From the IMG/VR virus record IMGVR_UViG_3300034198_023093, positions 1-45,876 of that record: a stretch of DNA of 45,876 bases; one strand, written 5' to 3'. Source of the stretch: a virus. The number at the start of each line of letters is the position of its first letter. Within the stretch, counting starts at the first letter, position 1. Below the pieces are notes generated by a model, which did no database searches, was not told the origin of the DNA, and was given only the letters and a program-made list of their open reading frames with translations. The position numbers and the translations under genes are program-made. Positions 39,914 through 45,876 of this stretch are shown in pieces.

Positions 39914-40432
39914 CTATCCCTTAGACGCTGTTACCTCTTGATCCTGATTATACCTACCTGTAACAGCGTAGGAAGAAAAAGGAGCACACTCCATCCTTTG
40001 AAAAACCATTTGACCAATCTTCATACCCGGCCAAATAGCTACCTCGTGAAGCTCCCTTATATTCTTAAGTTCCATTGTTAGCTTAGAACCGAACCATCCT
40101 GGGTCGCAATATCCGGCCAGAAGGTGTTGGATTCCTTCGCGAGCACGACTAGATTTTAATACAAATTGTGCTGCAATTGTGTCGGGAAGATTAAAAGTTT
40201 CAATCGTCTCAGCCAGTATAAATTGACCCGGAGACAACATGAAAGGGGTGTCCTCATCAACTTCAAACTCATTCAAATTGATCGGAACCATTTCTGGCTT
40301 CCACTCGTCTTCTACCATGATCTTGTTTCCAAGACGCACGTCAATGCTGGCTGGGTTGACAAGAGACTTATCAAAAGGCTCGACCATACCTTCTAGGCAC
40401 AGCTTGGTGATCGCAAAGTCGGGCAGAATCAT
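39914..40432 (-). CDS. dcd: dCTP deaminase
   Basis: 172 aa from ATG 40432; the longer frame is a shadow of the opposite gene. Dcd/dUTPase fold with LVNPASIDVRLGNKI, FVLKSSRAREG and AGYCDPGWFGSKLTMELKN. E121 in MELKN is the catalytic Glu and S94-S95-R96 contacts phosphates. It makes dUTP from dCTP, later used for dTTP. Part of the nucleotide-supply set with the dNMP kinase. Bifunctional deaminase/dUTPase is possible. Confidence 0.8.
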   Translation of the reverse strand: MILPDFAITKLCLEGMVEPFDKSLVNPASIDVRLGNKIMVEDEWKPEMVPINLNEFEVDEDTPFMLSPGQFILAETIETFNLPDTIAAQFVLKSSRAREGIQHLLAGYCDPGWFGSKLTMELKNIRELHEVAIWPGMKIGQMVFQRMECAPFSSYAVTGRYNQDQEVTASKG

Positions 40433-40859
40433 TTCAAAATGGCAACTGAGACAGTGTAGCAGAGTACTTGCAGATTCTGTTGTTGCAGACTTGGAAAGAG
40501 GAAAATACAAAAACGCAGCAGGAAAAGTTGCAGGCAACACAGCAACTGGTACCCTTCTTGATGCGGGACTCAGTGCTTTAGTTCCAGCTGCCGCACCAGT
40601 TCTGCGATTTGCAGGTCCAGTTGCTACAGGAGCAGCCTTATTTGGACAAGGATCTAGTGGATCTTTGACTAATTTTGCCGCAAGAAAAGCAGCACAGCAT
40701 CCCATTTCTTGGCTTCCATCAGTACAAGCTAACCCAAAAACCGACATCGGAGCCAGATCAAGCAGAGCAGTAGGAAACGAATTTCGTTATGCATCACAAG
40801 CTATTAAACAAGGATTAGTTCCTTACCTCAACTTACCAGCCCCTTGGGCACGACGTTAG
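40407..40859 (+). CDS. Unknown Ala-rich protein
   Basis: 150 aa; the start is uncertain (GTG 40407 or TTG 40404), and 26 bases overlap the deaminase gene. VLADSVVADLERGKYKNAAG then hydrophobic Gly/Ala segments (TGTLLDAGLSALVPAAAPVL, GPVATGAALFG) could form membrane or amphipathic helices. Ends convergently in the polymerase stop. A pore-forming or internal virion protein is possible. Confidence 0.5.
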   Translation: MIAKSGRIISKWQLRQCSRVLADSVVADLERGKYKNAAGKVAGNTATGTLLDAGLSALVPAAAPVLRFAGPVATGAALFGQGSSGSLTNFAARKAAQHPISWLPSVQANPKTDIGARSSRAVGNEFRYASQAIKQGLVPYLNLPAPWARR

Positions 40860-42703
40860 TGGGTTTCCTGCCAATTTTGTCCTACTCGATACTCACCAGT
40901 AAACTCACATTTCAAATTAAAATACTTTCCGGCTTTTTCAATAGCTTTTACTGATGTATTCGCTACAGAATCAACGTGTTCTGGTCTAGTTAAAATTTGC
41001 CACTCATCGTGACAAAACACACAAAAACCCCAATCTTTGCTGTGTGTTAATCCAGAGCTTTCAAGATCGTCATACAAAATACACGTTGCCTTTTTCATTA
41101 ACACTGCGCCAGTCGATTGCAACAATTGATTTAACGCCGAATGCCTGGAGCGGATCTGTAGGCGCCTCCCATCAATACCAATCAGGTAACCACGATCTGT
41201 AATCTTCTTGTCAATAGCGTCCTTAAGCTGCTTAATTGCAGGGAGATTAGAATAAAAAGTATCGATAGTTCTCTTACCTTCTCTATACTGTTTATCTTCA
41301 TTTCCTTCAGGACATATAATTGAACCTGTCTTTTTAGCACCACCTCCATATAGTATACAATAAATTAAACGTTTACTAAGATCTCTTGTGACTTTATCTA
41401 TAACTTTATCACTACTATGAATACCAAACAAACAAGCGTTATGGAAATGGACGTCCCGATCAGGGTTGCTAACAAGTCGTGCATACTCTCCTCCATCGTA
41501 GTAGGCGAGCATCGCTCCGAGCGCACGGAGTTCAAGTCCTGACGCGTCCGCACCTACGAGCCGCCAACCTTCTGGAGCGTAAAAAAGAGCACGGCATTCA
41601 GCGCCGTAAGCATGGCCAACGCTAGGAACCTGTGCCATGTTCGGTCGCTTGTGAGCGCAGCGCCCAGACACGCAAGCGTTAGTAACAATTTCTCCGTGAA
41701 TACGCCCATCTTTGTAGGTCGTACAGTGCCTAAGCCACGCCTCCTTGCCCTCAGCGATCTGTCCAAGACGTTTGTTCAACAGTTGGTACCTGGCCAACAG
41801 TTTAGCTTCAGGATATCTAACCCCCAAAGCCTCAAGAACGTCGTCATCGACTTGGGGATTACCTTTCTCAGTAGAAGCAAACGTGATCTCTGGATACAAC
41901 GCTCGCAGTCTTTCCGCTGTCTGCTGCCTGGATCCAGGATTGAAGACAGTAACTTTGTCTTTCAGCTGCCTCCCAGTCTTAGCAGAGATCCTTTTCTCCA
42001 CCACGGGAGGAAACACTTCTTGCAACTGAGAATCAATCTCTGAACGCTCAACCTTGAGTGTGTTGACCAAAGCAAAAGCAGCCCTCTCGTTAAAAGGGAA
42101 TCCAAACATCTCTTGCTTGGACATTACTACCGCAAACTCATGCTCAAGTTCTAAGGACCGGGGGTCAGCCTCTTGAGAGATCATGTAGCGATACACTGCA
42201 TCAGTGACATCAACATCACCTTCGCAGTAAACCTGCATCTCCTCCGACCACTGCGCCCAGACGTCTTTTACGTCAGTGTCTTTCTTTGTGTTTTCAACGA
42301 ACTTGATTTTTGCAACACCAAGACGCTCTCCCCATGCAGCAAGGGAGTGTCTACCCACGTATTTGGGTGCGATGTGACTCCACTTGGCGTGATCAACGCC
42401 GTCAAGCTCAGGCCAAAACAAACGACTGGCGATAAGAGTGTCATAGAACGCACACGAATTTTTTAGTTTAAGGGAGGGATAAATCTTTTTTAGCGCCGGA
42501 ATATCAAACTTTATACCATTATGGAAGACTAATAGATCAGCATTGCTTATGATCTCGAGTGCTTTTTGTATAGAAGGATACCCTGGCTGGTCTGCGCAGC
42601 TGTGAACCAATCCGGTGTCAATATCCTTTAGGACAATGGAATGGACTTTTGTCATCTGAGGGATTAACCCATCAGATTCAATGTCAAGAATGTATCCAGT
42701 CAT
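40856..42703 (-). CDS. Family A DNA polymerase (T7-like)
   Basis: 615 aa. A 3'-5' exonuclease domain has DIE at D7/E9, FHNGIKFD (N62, D67) and YCEGD (Y159, D163). The palm has motif A GADASGLELRALG (D386), motif B RDLSKRLIYCILYGG (R440, K444, Y448, Y452) and motif C CHDEWQI (H565, D566, E567). Y448 aligns with E. coli F762, the residue linked to fidelity and phage lifestyle; Tyr occurs in T7. Shorter than the 704-aa T7 enzyme, so the thioredoxin-binding loop is probably absent. Main replicase. Confidence 0.92.
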   Translation of the reverse strand: MTGYILDIESDGLIPQMTKVHSIVLKDIDTGLVHSCADQPGYPSIQKALEIISNADLLVFHNGIKFDIPALKKIYPSLKLKNSCAFYDTLIASRLFWPELDGVDHAKWSHIAPKYVGRHSLAAWGERLGVAKIKFVENTKKDTDVKDVWAQWSEEMQVYCEGDVDVTDAVYRYMISQEADPRSLELEHEFAVVMSKQEMFGFPFNERAAFALVNTLKVERSEIDSQLQEVFPPVVEKRISAKTGRQLKDKVTVFNPGSRQQTAERLRALYPEITFASTEKGNPQVDDDVLEALGVRYPEAKLLARYQLLNKRLGQIAEGKEAWLRHCTTYKDGRIHGEIVTNACVSGRCAHKRPNMAQVPSVGHAYGAECRALFYAPEGWRLVGADASGLELRALGAMLAYYDGGEYARLVSNPDRDVHFHNACLFGIHSSDKVIDKVTRDLSKRLIYCILYGGGAKKTGSIICPEGNEDKQYREGKRTIDTFYSNLPAIKQLKDAIDKKITDRGYLIGIDGRRLQIRSRHSALNQLLQSTGAVLMKKATCILYDDLESSGLTHSKDWGFCVFCHDEWQILTRPEHVDSVANTSVKAIEKAGKYFNLKCEFTGEYRVGQNWQETH

Positions 42704-42948
42704 TAGAAAAATTTGTTATACAACCGGGCAACATTGTGCACTTCCAGTTCAGTGCAATCCTCTTCACAACAGCCTGAAACAATTAGGCGCCTCAATATAT
42801 TCTTACCTTCTGTGATGTCAGACAAACACAAAGCATGATTCAAAATCCTGGTATTATTCACCGGAGAAAGGTAAAAACCTTCCTGTTCTGTGTCCAAGCA
42901 CAGAACGTTTTTTAGATCACTGGAGCACAGACAATATCCACTTTGCAT
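42703..42948 (-). CDS. Small Cys-rich protein
   Basis: 81 aa, one-base overlap with the polymerase. Seven Cys (CLCSSDLKNVLCLD, then CLSDITEG and VSGCCEEDC). May bind zinc. Position before the polymerase suggests coupled expression. Unknown function. Confidence 0.6.
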   Translation of the reverse strand: MQSGYCLCSSDLKNVLCLDTEQEGFYLSPVNNTRILNHALCLSDITEGKNILRRLIVSGCCEEDCTELEVHNVARLYNKFF

Positions 42949-42951
42949 GGT

Positions 42952-43236
42952 TCAATTCTCCAGTGCTTCCTTGTTAGGGATTGCGCGAAGCAAAAACAGA
43001 TCCAAGGCAATGTGAAGCATAATGGGCGCCATTTTAAATGCAGTAGCAGGCAGCCCACCAAACAACGCAGACAGTTTTTCGCTTAGATCGCCCCTGTGCA
43101 GAATCTCAAACTCTACGCTCAGCATCTGCGCTACGCTTAAGATGAAATCACTGAGATCCTCGTCAGGGTGCTTCAGTTGTTCAACAATCTCCCACAAATC
43201 AGGGTCTTGTTGAATAAGCAAAATAAGGTCTTCCAT
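42952..43236 (-). CDS. Unknown small protein
   Basis: 94 aa, begins MEDLILLIQQDPDLWEIVEQ. Three-base gap before the next gene. Amphipathic with a hydrophobic stretch (MAPIMLHIALDLFLL). Starts back-to-back with the 43239 gene. Unknown. Confidence 0.55.
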   Translation of the reverse strand: MEDLILLIQQDPDLWEIVEQLKHPDEDLSDFILSVAQMLSVEFEILHRGDLSEKLSALFGGLPATAFKMAPIMLHIALDLFLLRAIPNKEALEN

Positions 43237-43238
43237 CC

Positions 43239-43835
43239 ATGAGCCGTCGAACGTGCCGCCACACTACATCAACTACATTCAAAGTCAACGGCCAGGTCTG
43301 TAAAGTTTTTCTTGAGCCCTGGTATGAACACACCCCAGGCTACTGGCTCTGGAACGTCGGCTTTGCGGTGGGCAGGTCGAGGCGGCAGTTGAATGACTGG
43401 TACAACAACCGCCTGAACAAGCGTAGGCGATCCATGGCCAACCAAATGATGGGAACCTCCGGCATGAAGACGATTGTAAGAGGATTTAAGGAAGTCTTAA
43501 GGATTCGTTGGAATATTGAGCCGGGTGACGGAATTGTGCTTGATTGCACTTCAGGTAACCCCGAGCAACAATTTCGCGCTTGGTCACGTTGGCACAAATA
43601 CCACCCAGAGTGGGCGGTTGACGCAGAAAAAAAGATGTTCTATTGGTATCGTCCTCCCTACCATAACGACCCGATCAGAGAGGACTTTGACATTATTCCT
43701 CAACGTCCTCTAGACCTAGAGGCAAACACCCTTGGTCAGAACTATTTTGATTGTTTTCTTGTTCACCCAAAAGATCTTCGTAATCAAATATCAGATCTCC
43801 AAACGCTTGTTCAATCAATCCTGGATCTACATTAG
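43239..43835 (+). CDS. Conserved unknown protein
   Basis: 198 aa. CRHTTSTTFKVNGQVCKVFL, EPWYEHTPGYWLWNVGFAVG, SRRQLNDWYNNRLNKRRRSM, then WSRWHKYHPEW and WYRPPYHNDPIRE. Trp/Tyr/Arg-rich, unlike its neighbours. I recall similar proteins from cyanophages and cyanobacterial mobile elements. Function unknown. Its 3' part is antisense to the next gene. Confidence 0.65.
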   Translation: MSRRTCRHTTSTTFKVNGQVCKVFLEPWYEHTPGYWLWNVGFAVGRSRRQLNDWYNNRLNKRRRSMANQMMGTSGMKTIVRGFKEVLRIRWNIEPGDGIVLDCTSGNPEQQFRAWSRWHKYHPEWAVDAEKKMFYWYRPPYHNDPIREDFDIIPQRPLDLEANTLGQNYFDCFLVHPKDLRNQISDLQTLVQSILDLH

Positions 43836-43959
43836 TAACAAGGGTTCTAATGCAGTACTCCAAGGCTTCTTTGGAAGATTTTGTATCTTGTTCAAGAAGA
43901 TCGAGCATGACAGCAACTAGCCATTTGTTAGGGTTTTCCAGCGGAGTTAAGTAGCTCAT
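43693..43959 (-). CDS. Unknown acidic protein, antisense overlap
   Basis: 88 aa from ATG 43959 (ATG 43986 also possible). SYLTPLENPNKWLVAVMLDL and EQAFGDLIFDYEDLLG are acidic helical. It overlaps the opposite gene by 143 bases. Either the tail of the + gene or this gene may be shorter than read. Unassigned. Confidence 0.45.
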   Translation of the reverse strand: MSYLTPLENPNKWLVAVMLDLLEQDTKSSKEALEYCIRTLVTNVDPGLIEQAFGDLIFDYEDLLGEQENNQNSSDQGCLPLGLEDVEE

Positions 43960-43972
43960 CGCAGATCCACGC

Positions 43973-43999
43973 CTGACACTAGTCAAATTGTACTATAAT
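43973..43999 (+). promoter_or_regulatory. Promoter-like CTGACA / TATAAT
   Basis: CTGACA (43973-43978), a 15-base spacer and a perfect TATAAT (43994-43999). The spacer is short, but the -10 is ideal and lies between oppositely directed genes, so it should drive + transcription. Confidence 0.5.
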
Positions 44000-44002
44000 C
44001 AA

Positions 44003-44203
44003 GTGGGCCGAAGAAGAACAGCGGCAGGCCCAAATCGGGGCGCTCCAATTTTTGCTGTTTCCTGGAGCGACATTGTTGAGGGCTGCGAGTTGGTTTGCAG
44101 CCCTTCCCCACACCTTTGCTACCAATCTCCTTGCTGCACGCACCGTAACACTTTTGACCCCGGACCTGTAAGCTCTAGAGCAGAGATGACAGCAGCAGTT
44201 TGA
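44003..44203 (+). CDS. Doubtful small Cys-rich frame
   Basis: 66 aa from GTG 44003. CELVCSPSPHLCYQSPCCTH has five Cys. The start is only three bases after the -10, too near for a transcript to cover it, so either a later start is used or the frame is spurious. It is the only open frame in this gap. Confidence 0.3.
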   Translation: MGRRRTAAGPNRGAPIFAVSWSDIVEGCELVCSPSPHLCYQSPCCTHRNTFDPGPVSSRAEMTAAV

Positions 44204-44258
44204 TTGAAAGCTATTATGTTGATGCTGCCCTTCGAAGTAAATACAATGTAATTACGGA

Positions 44259-44278
44259 GCGTATTTGCTACCATACGC
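44259..44278. other. Small hairpin
   Basis: GCGTAT (44259-44264) and ATACGC (44273-44278) pair perfectly over eight bases, covering the stop of the 44268 gene. No T run follows on either strand. Perhaps transcript stability. Confidence 0.3.
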
Positions 44279-44447
44279 AGTGAATGTAATAGGTACATTG
44301 ATCGTCTTTTTTGTTCATGAGCACAGCAACTCTTGAACAGTCGTGTCGTATGTCGAGATAGCGAGCACAGCTTACACTGAACTTACAAACCTCTGCGTCA
44401 TCAAAAGTTCCGTTACATCTTGTGTAATCGTTAGGAAGTAGTTTCAT
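44268..44447 (-). CDS. Small Cys-rich protein
   Basis: 59 aa from ATG 44447, in an ATGA overlap with the preceding gene. Cys pattern RCNGT, EVCKF, SCARY, HDCSR, DQCTY, HCVW suggests zinc binding. Similar compact CRC-type proteins occur in phages. Last gene of the leftward small-gene operon. Confidence 0.6.
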   Translation of the reverse strand: MKLLPNDYTRCNGTFDDAEVCKFSVSCARYLDIRHDCSRVAVLMNKKDDQCTYYIHCVW

Positions 44448-44698
44448 TGTGTTTTGCAATCAAGATCAAAAACCACAGCTGATTCAGTCTCAACCCAGAG
44501 CCTAGCACCACAAGAAAGAGGGTTGTCGACACGTTCTACCAACCTGGAGGGACCCTCAATCAATACTTCGTTTGCCCAGTAAGTTTTATTTTTGTGTTTA
44601 ATTGTGTAACAAGGTGAGTCTCCTGTTTTTGCAACACGTTGCCTCAAGTTGTGCTGGTTAACGTGAATTCGTTTTGTCGTTCCTTCAGAAAGTCTCAT
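44444..44698 (-). CDS. Small unknown protein
   Basis: 84 aa. HNLRQRVAKTGDSPCYTIKH and KTYWANEVLIEGPSRLVERV suggest a small beta fold. Its ATG overlaps the previous stop by four bases. Unknown. Confidence 0.6.
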   Translation of the reverse strand: MRLSEGTTKRIHVNQHNLRQRVAKTGDSPCYTIKHKNKTYWANEVLIEGPSRLVERVDNPLSCGARLWVETESAVVFDLDCKTQ

Positions 44699-44838
44699 TG
44701 TTTTACTTTTCTGGTTTTTTTAACAGTAACTTGTGTAAGTAAACACATATTATTTGACAACCAAGCGTGATCTTTGTTGGCGTCAAATACAAACACATCT
44801 CCTTCACGAATCTCTAGACATTTCCATTGCTTGGTCAA
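44695..44838 (-). CDS. Short linked gene, 47 aa
   Basis: From TTG 44838 to a TGA that overlaps the next ATG (ATGA). Reads KCLEIREGDVFVFDANKDHA, WLSNNMCLLTQVTVKKTRKV, a cupin-like or beta strand pattern. Start uncertain; GTG further in is possible. It overlaps the previous gene by 35 bases. It fills what would be a 105-base gap. Confidence 0.5.
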   Translation of the reverse strand: MTKQWKCLEIREGDVFVFDANKDHAWLSNNMCLLTQVTVKKTRKVKQ

Positions 44839-45028
44839 TCAGATCATCCAAGTGCTCTACTCCATGGAACCCCGTACCGCGTACAGAAAGTCTGTGCGAC
44901 GGATAGTACTTTTCTTGATTTTCTCTAAACCATAAAAGTCCATCTGTTTCCAAACGCAAAGACTTTTGAGCTTTGATCCACAGATAGCGGGCTGCGTTTA
45001 ATTCGGTTTGTTTTGTGTTGTCAATCAT
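44804..45028 (-). CDS. Small unknown protein
   Basis: 74 aa. NAARYLWIKAQKSLRLETDG is helical, GFHGVEHLDDLIDQAMEMS at the end. Eight-base overlap with the preceding stop. No motif. Confidence 0.55.
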   Translation of the reverse strand: MIDNTKQTELNAARYLWIKAQKSLRLETDGLLWFRENQEKYYPSHRLSVRGTGFHGVEHLDDLIDQAMEMSRDS

Positions 45029-45323
45029 CAGTCAACTCCATTGATTCTGTAAACTGTTCACGGCTTAATCTTGCAAGAATTGCACTGCCTGTGGCAGGCA
45101 CCTCCGTAGGTCCGTCGTGAATCAAAATTTCCCAAACCGAATCAACTGAATCCATCCATTTTTTGGCAGCTTTTACTGCAAGTTTAAGCGCTGACTCAGT
45201 TGATTTTCTTGGGAGTTCAACGCGAACAATTGAACACGGCTCGTCTTCGTTGTCTTGGGTAAATGCAGCTAACCAAAACTTTTTAGTCTTGGTTGCCACT
45301 GGAGCTAAAAACCCCCTAGTCAT
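45021..45323 (-). CDS. Small unknown protein
   Basis: 100 aa from ATG 45323, in an ATGA overlap with the HTH gene. FLAPVATKTKKFWLAAFTQD and SALKLAVKAAKKWMDSVDSV. Mixed beta/helix. Unknown. Confidence 0.55.
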   Translation of the reverse strand: MTRGFLAPVATKTKKFWLAAFTQDNEDEPCSIVRVELPRKSTESALKLAVKAAKKWMDSVDSVWEILIHDGPTEVPATGSAILARLSREQFTESMELTDD

Positions 45324-45640
45324 TTTTTCTTTGCAAAAGAAGCGGTGATTTTGGCTTTTAGTTCGTAAAAATCGCAATCAGATGCGAAGCTAGGACCCTC
45401 ATCAATTGGGTCAGGTAAGCCTTGTGAACAAGGATCCAGTCCTCCGCGCCAATACTTGCAGCAAAGACAAGATTTCGATGCTGCACGACGAGGTAAATCA
45501 GGTGCTAATGACTTGTGGGTCAACCCTAAACGAACCTGAGAGATGGTTTGCTTTGACTTTCCTAACTGTCGAGAAAGAACGCGAAGAGATTTGTCTGTCG
45601 TAAGAATAAGTCGAACGTCAGCTTCTGTTAGTTTTTTCAT
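45320..45640 (-). CDS. HTH regulator with Cys cluster
   Basis: 106 aa. LTEADVRLILTTDKSLRVLS followed by RQLGKSKQTISQVRLGLTHK is a helix-turn-helix; CLCCKYW with later Cys (DPCSQG, SDCDFYE) makes a zinc-binding tail. A regulator type I recall as common in cyanophages. First gene of the leftward operon, so it may control it. Confidence 0.7.
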   Translation of the reverse strand: MKKLTEADVRLILTTDKSLRVLSRQLGKSKQTISQVRLGLTHKSLAPDLPRRAASKSCLCCKYWRGGLDPCSQGLPDPIDEGPSFASDCDFYELKAKITASFAKKK

Positions 45641-45677
45641 TTAACCGCTGTTGATTTGTTGTCTATTAGTCTTCAAG

Positions 45678-45782
45678 TTGGTCGCCCAACTGGGAAAGCA
45701 GCCTTTGCTCCTGCGGGAAGACGACCAGGGGTTTGCTTGGCATTTCGCCATTATGGACATTCTTCAGAGCGAATGTCCATAA
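45678..45782 (+). CDS. Short open frame, possible gene remnant
   Basis: 34 aa from TTG 45678 (TTG 45651 also in frame). VAQLGKQPLLLREDDQGFAW, then HFAIMDILQSECP. It ends TAATG-coupled to the next frame. More GC-rich and unlike phage genes nearby. Doubtful alone, stronger as a pair. Confidence 0.35.
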   Translation: MVAQLGKQPLLLREDDQGFAWHFAIMDILQSECP

Positions 45783-45787
45783 TGGCG
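45746..45787. repeat. Perfect 17-bp inverted repeat
   Basis: CGCCATTATGGACATTC (45746-45762) and its exact reverse complement (45771-45787), separated by eight bases. The second arm contains the TAATG of the two short + frames. Could be an operator, terminator-like hairpin, or recombination site. No T run follows. Confidence 0.8.
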
Positions 45788-45876
45788 GACTTCTTGCATG
45801 GAAGAGGCTGCGCGCAGGCAAATTTCTCGCAGTTCCTGCGCCGCGAGAACGCGGAGATGGCCGCCTTTCTGCGGCG
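45782..45876 (+). CDS. Start of a GC-rich gene (partial)
   Basis: 31 codons from ATG 45782, open to the window end. MADFLHGRGCAQANFSQFLR and then RENAEMAAFLR. About 63% GC, well above the window's usual mid-40s. Could be a transferred gene or a different sequence joined here. Confidence 0.45.
   Translation, partial: MADFLHGRGCAQANFSQFLRRENAEMAAFLR

Noticed and set aside
40433-40747. Upstream extension of the dCTP deaminase frame
   Set aside because: The extra 105 residues are the mirror of the Ala-rich + strand gene; family proteins start at MILPDF.
45746-45787. XerCD dif-like or att site
   Set aside because: The repeat is too long and perfect for dif, no integrase is in the window, and no second copy was seen.
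1-45876. CRISPR array
   Set aside because: No set of regularly spaced identical repeats was found; the palindrome's 8-mers are too short and lie in inverted orientation.

Overview
This window looks like a large internal piece of a lytic cyanobacterial phage (cyanophage) genome. The evidence is dense gene packing with 1-8 bp start/stop overlaps, a capsid and tail-fibre module, several cell-wall enzymes, a phage replication and nucleotide module, two tRNAs, and many short proteins of cyanophage type. It also carries genes typical of cyanophages as host-metabolism modifiers: speD (polyamine synthesis) and a candidate nblA (phycobilisome degradation). The nblA candidate suggests a host with phycobilisomes, such as Synechococcus or Cyanobium, rather than Prochlorococcus. 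No integrase, terminase, portal, tail sheath or tape-measure gene is visible. The polymerase resembles that of T7 and no long-tail genes are seen, so a short-tailed or unclassified particle is plausible; that is inference.

Layout. 1-9 kb (+ strand): end of an unknown gene, major capsid protein, a second head protein, a helix-hairpin-helix protein, two virion-type peptidoglycan enzymes (GH104 and M23-like), and tail proteins with a repeated beta domain. 9-19 kb (+): tail-fibre proteins, a C39-like cysteine peptidase, tRNA-Thr and tRNA-Leu on the - strand, an HNH endonuclease, a Dps-like ferritin, a collagen-like fibre, a metzincin protease, the NblA-like protein and a lysozyme-like protein. 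19-26 kb (mostly -): dNMP kinase, a Dam-like methylase, unknown genes, an orphan antitoxin, a PPC-domain protein and two HNH-like genes next to a ~211 bp imperfect palindrome. 26-28 kb (+): low-complexity proteins. 28-32 kb (-): PrimPol/SF3 primase-helicase and PD-(D/E)XK exonuclease, then speD on +. 32-38 kb: small genes on both strands, a 446-aa virion protein, an AbrB-like protein and a Gp157-like protein. 38-43 kb (-): a 306-aa protein, two-OB-fold SSB, dCTP deaminase and family A DNA polymerase. 43-45.6 kb: small overlapping genes ending in an HTH/Cys-cluster regulator. The last ~200 bases contain a perfect 17-bp inverted repeat and become GC-rich.

How it fits together. Primase-helicase, polymerase, SSB and exonuclease form the replication and recombination set. 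dNMP kinase and dCTP deaminase supply nucleotides. SpeD and NblA-like proteins would redirect host resources. Dps could handle iron or oxidants. The muralytic enzymes, peptidase and metzincin would serve entry or lysis. The most unusual items are the 25.5-25.75 kb palindrome, the metzincin inside the fibre cluster, the apparently circularly permuted M23 domain, Dps with a complete ferroxidase set, and two odd tRNA-like sequences.

All calls come from reading the sequence and from remembered family motifs; no database search was run.
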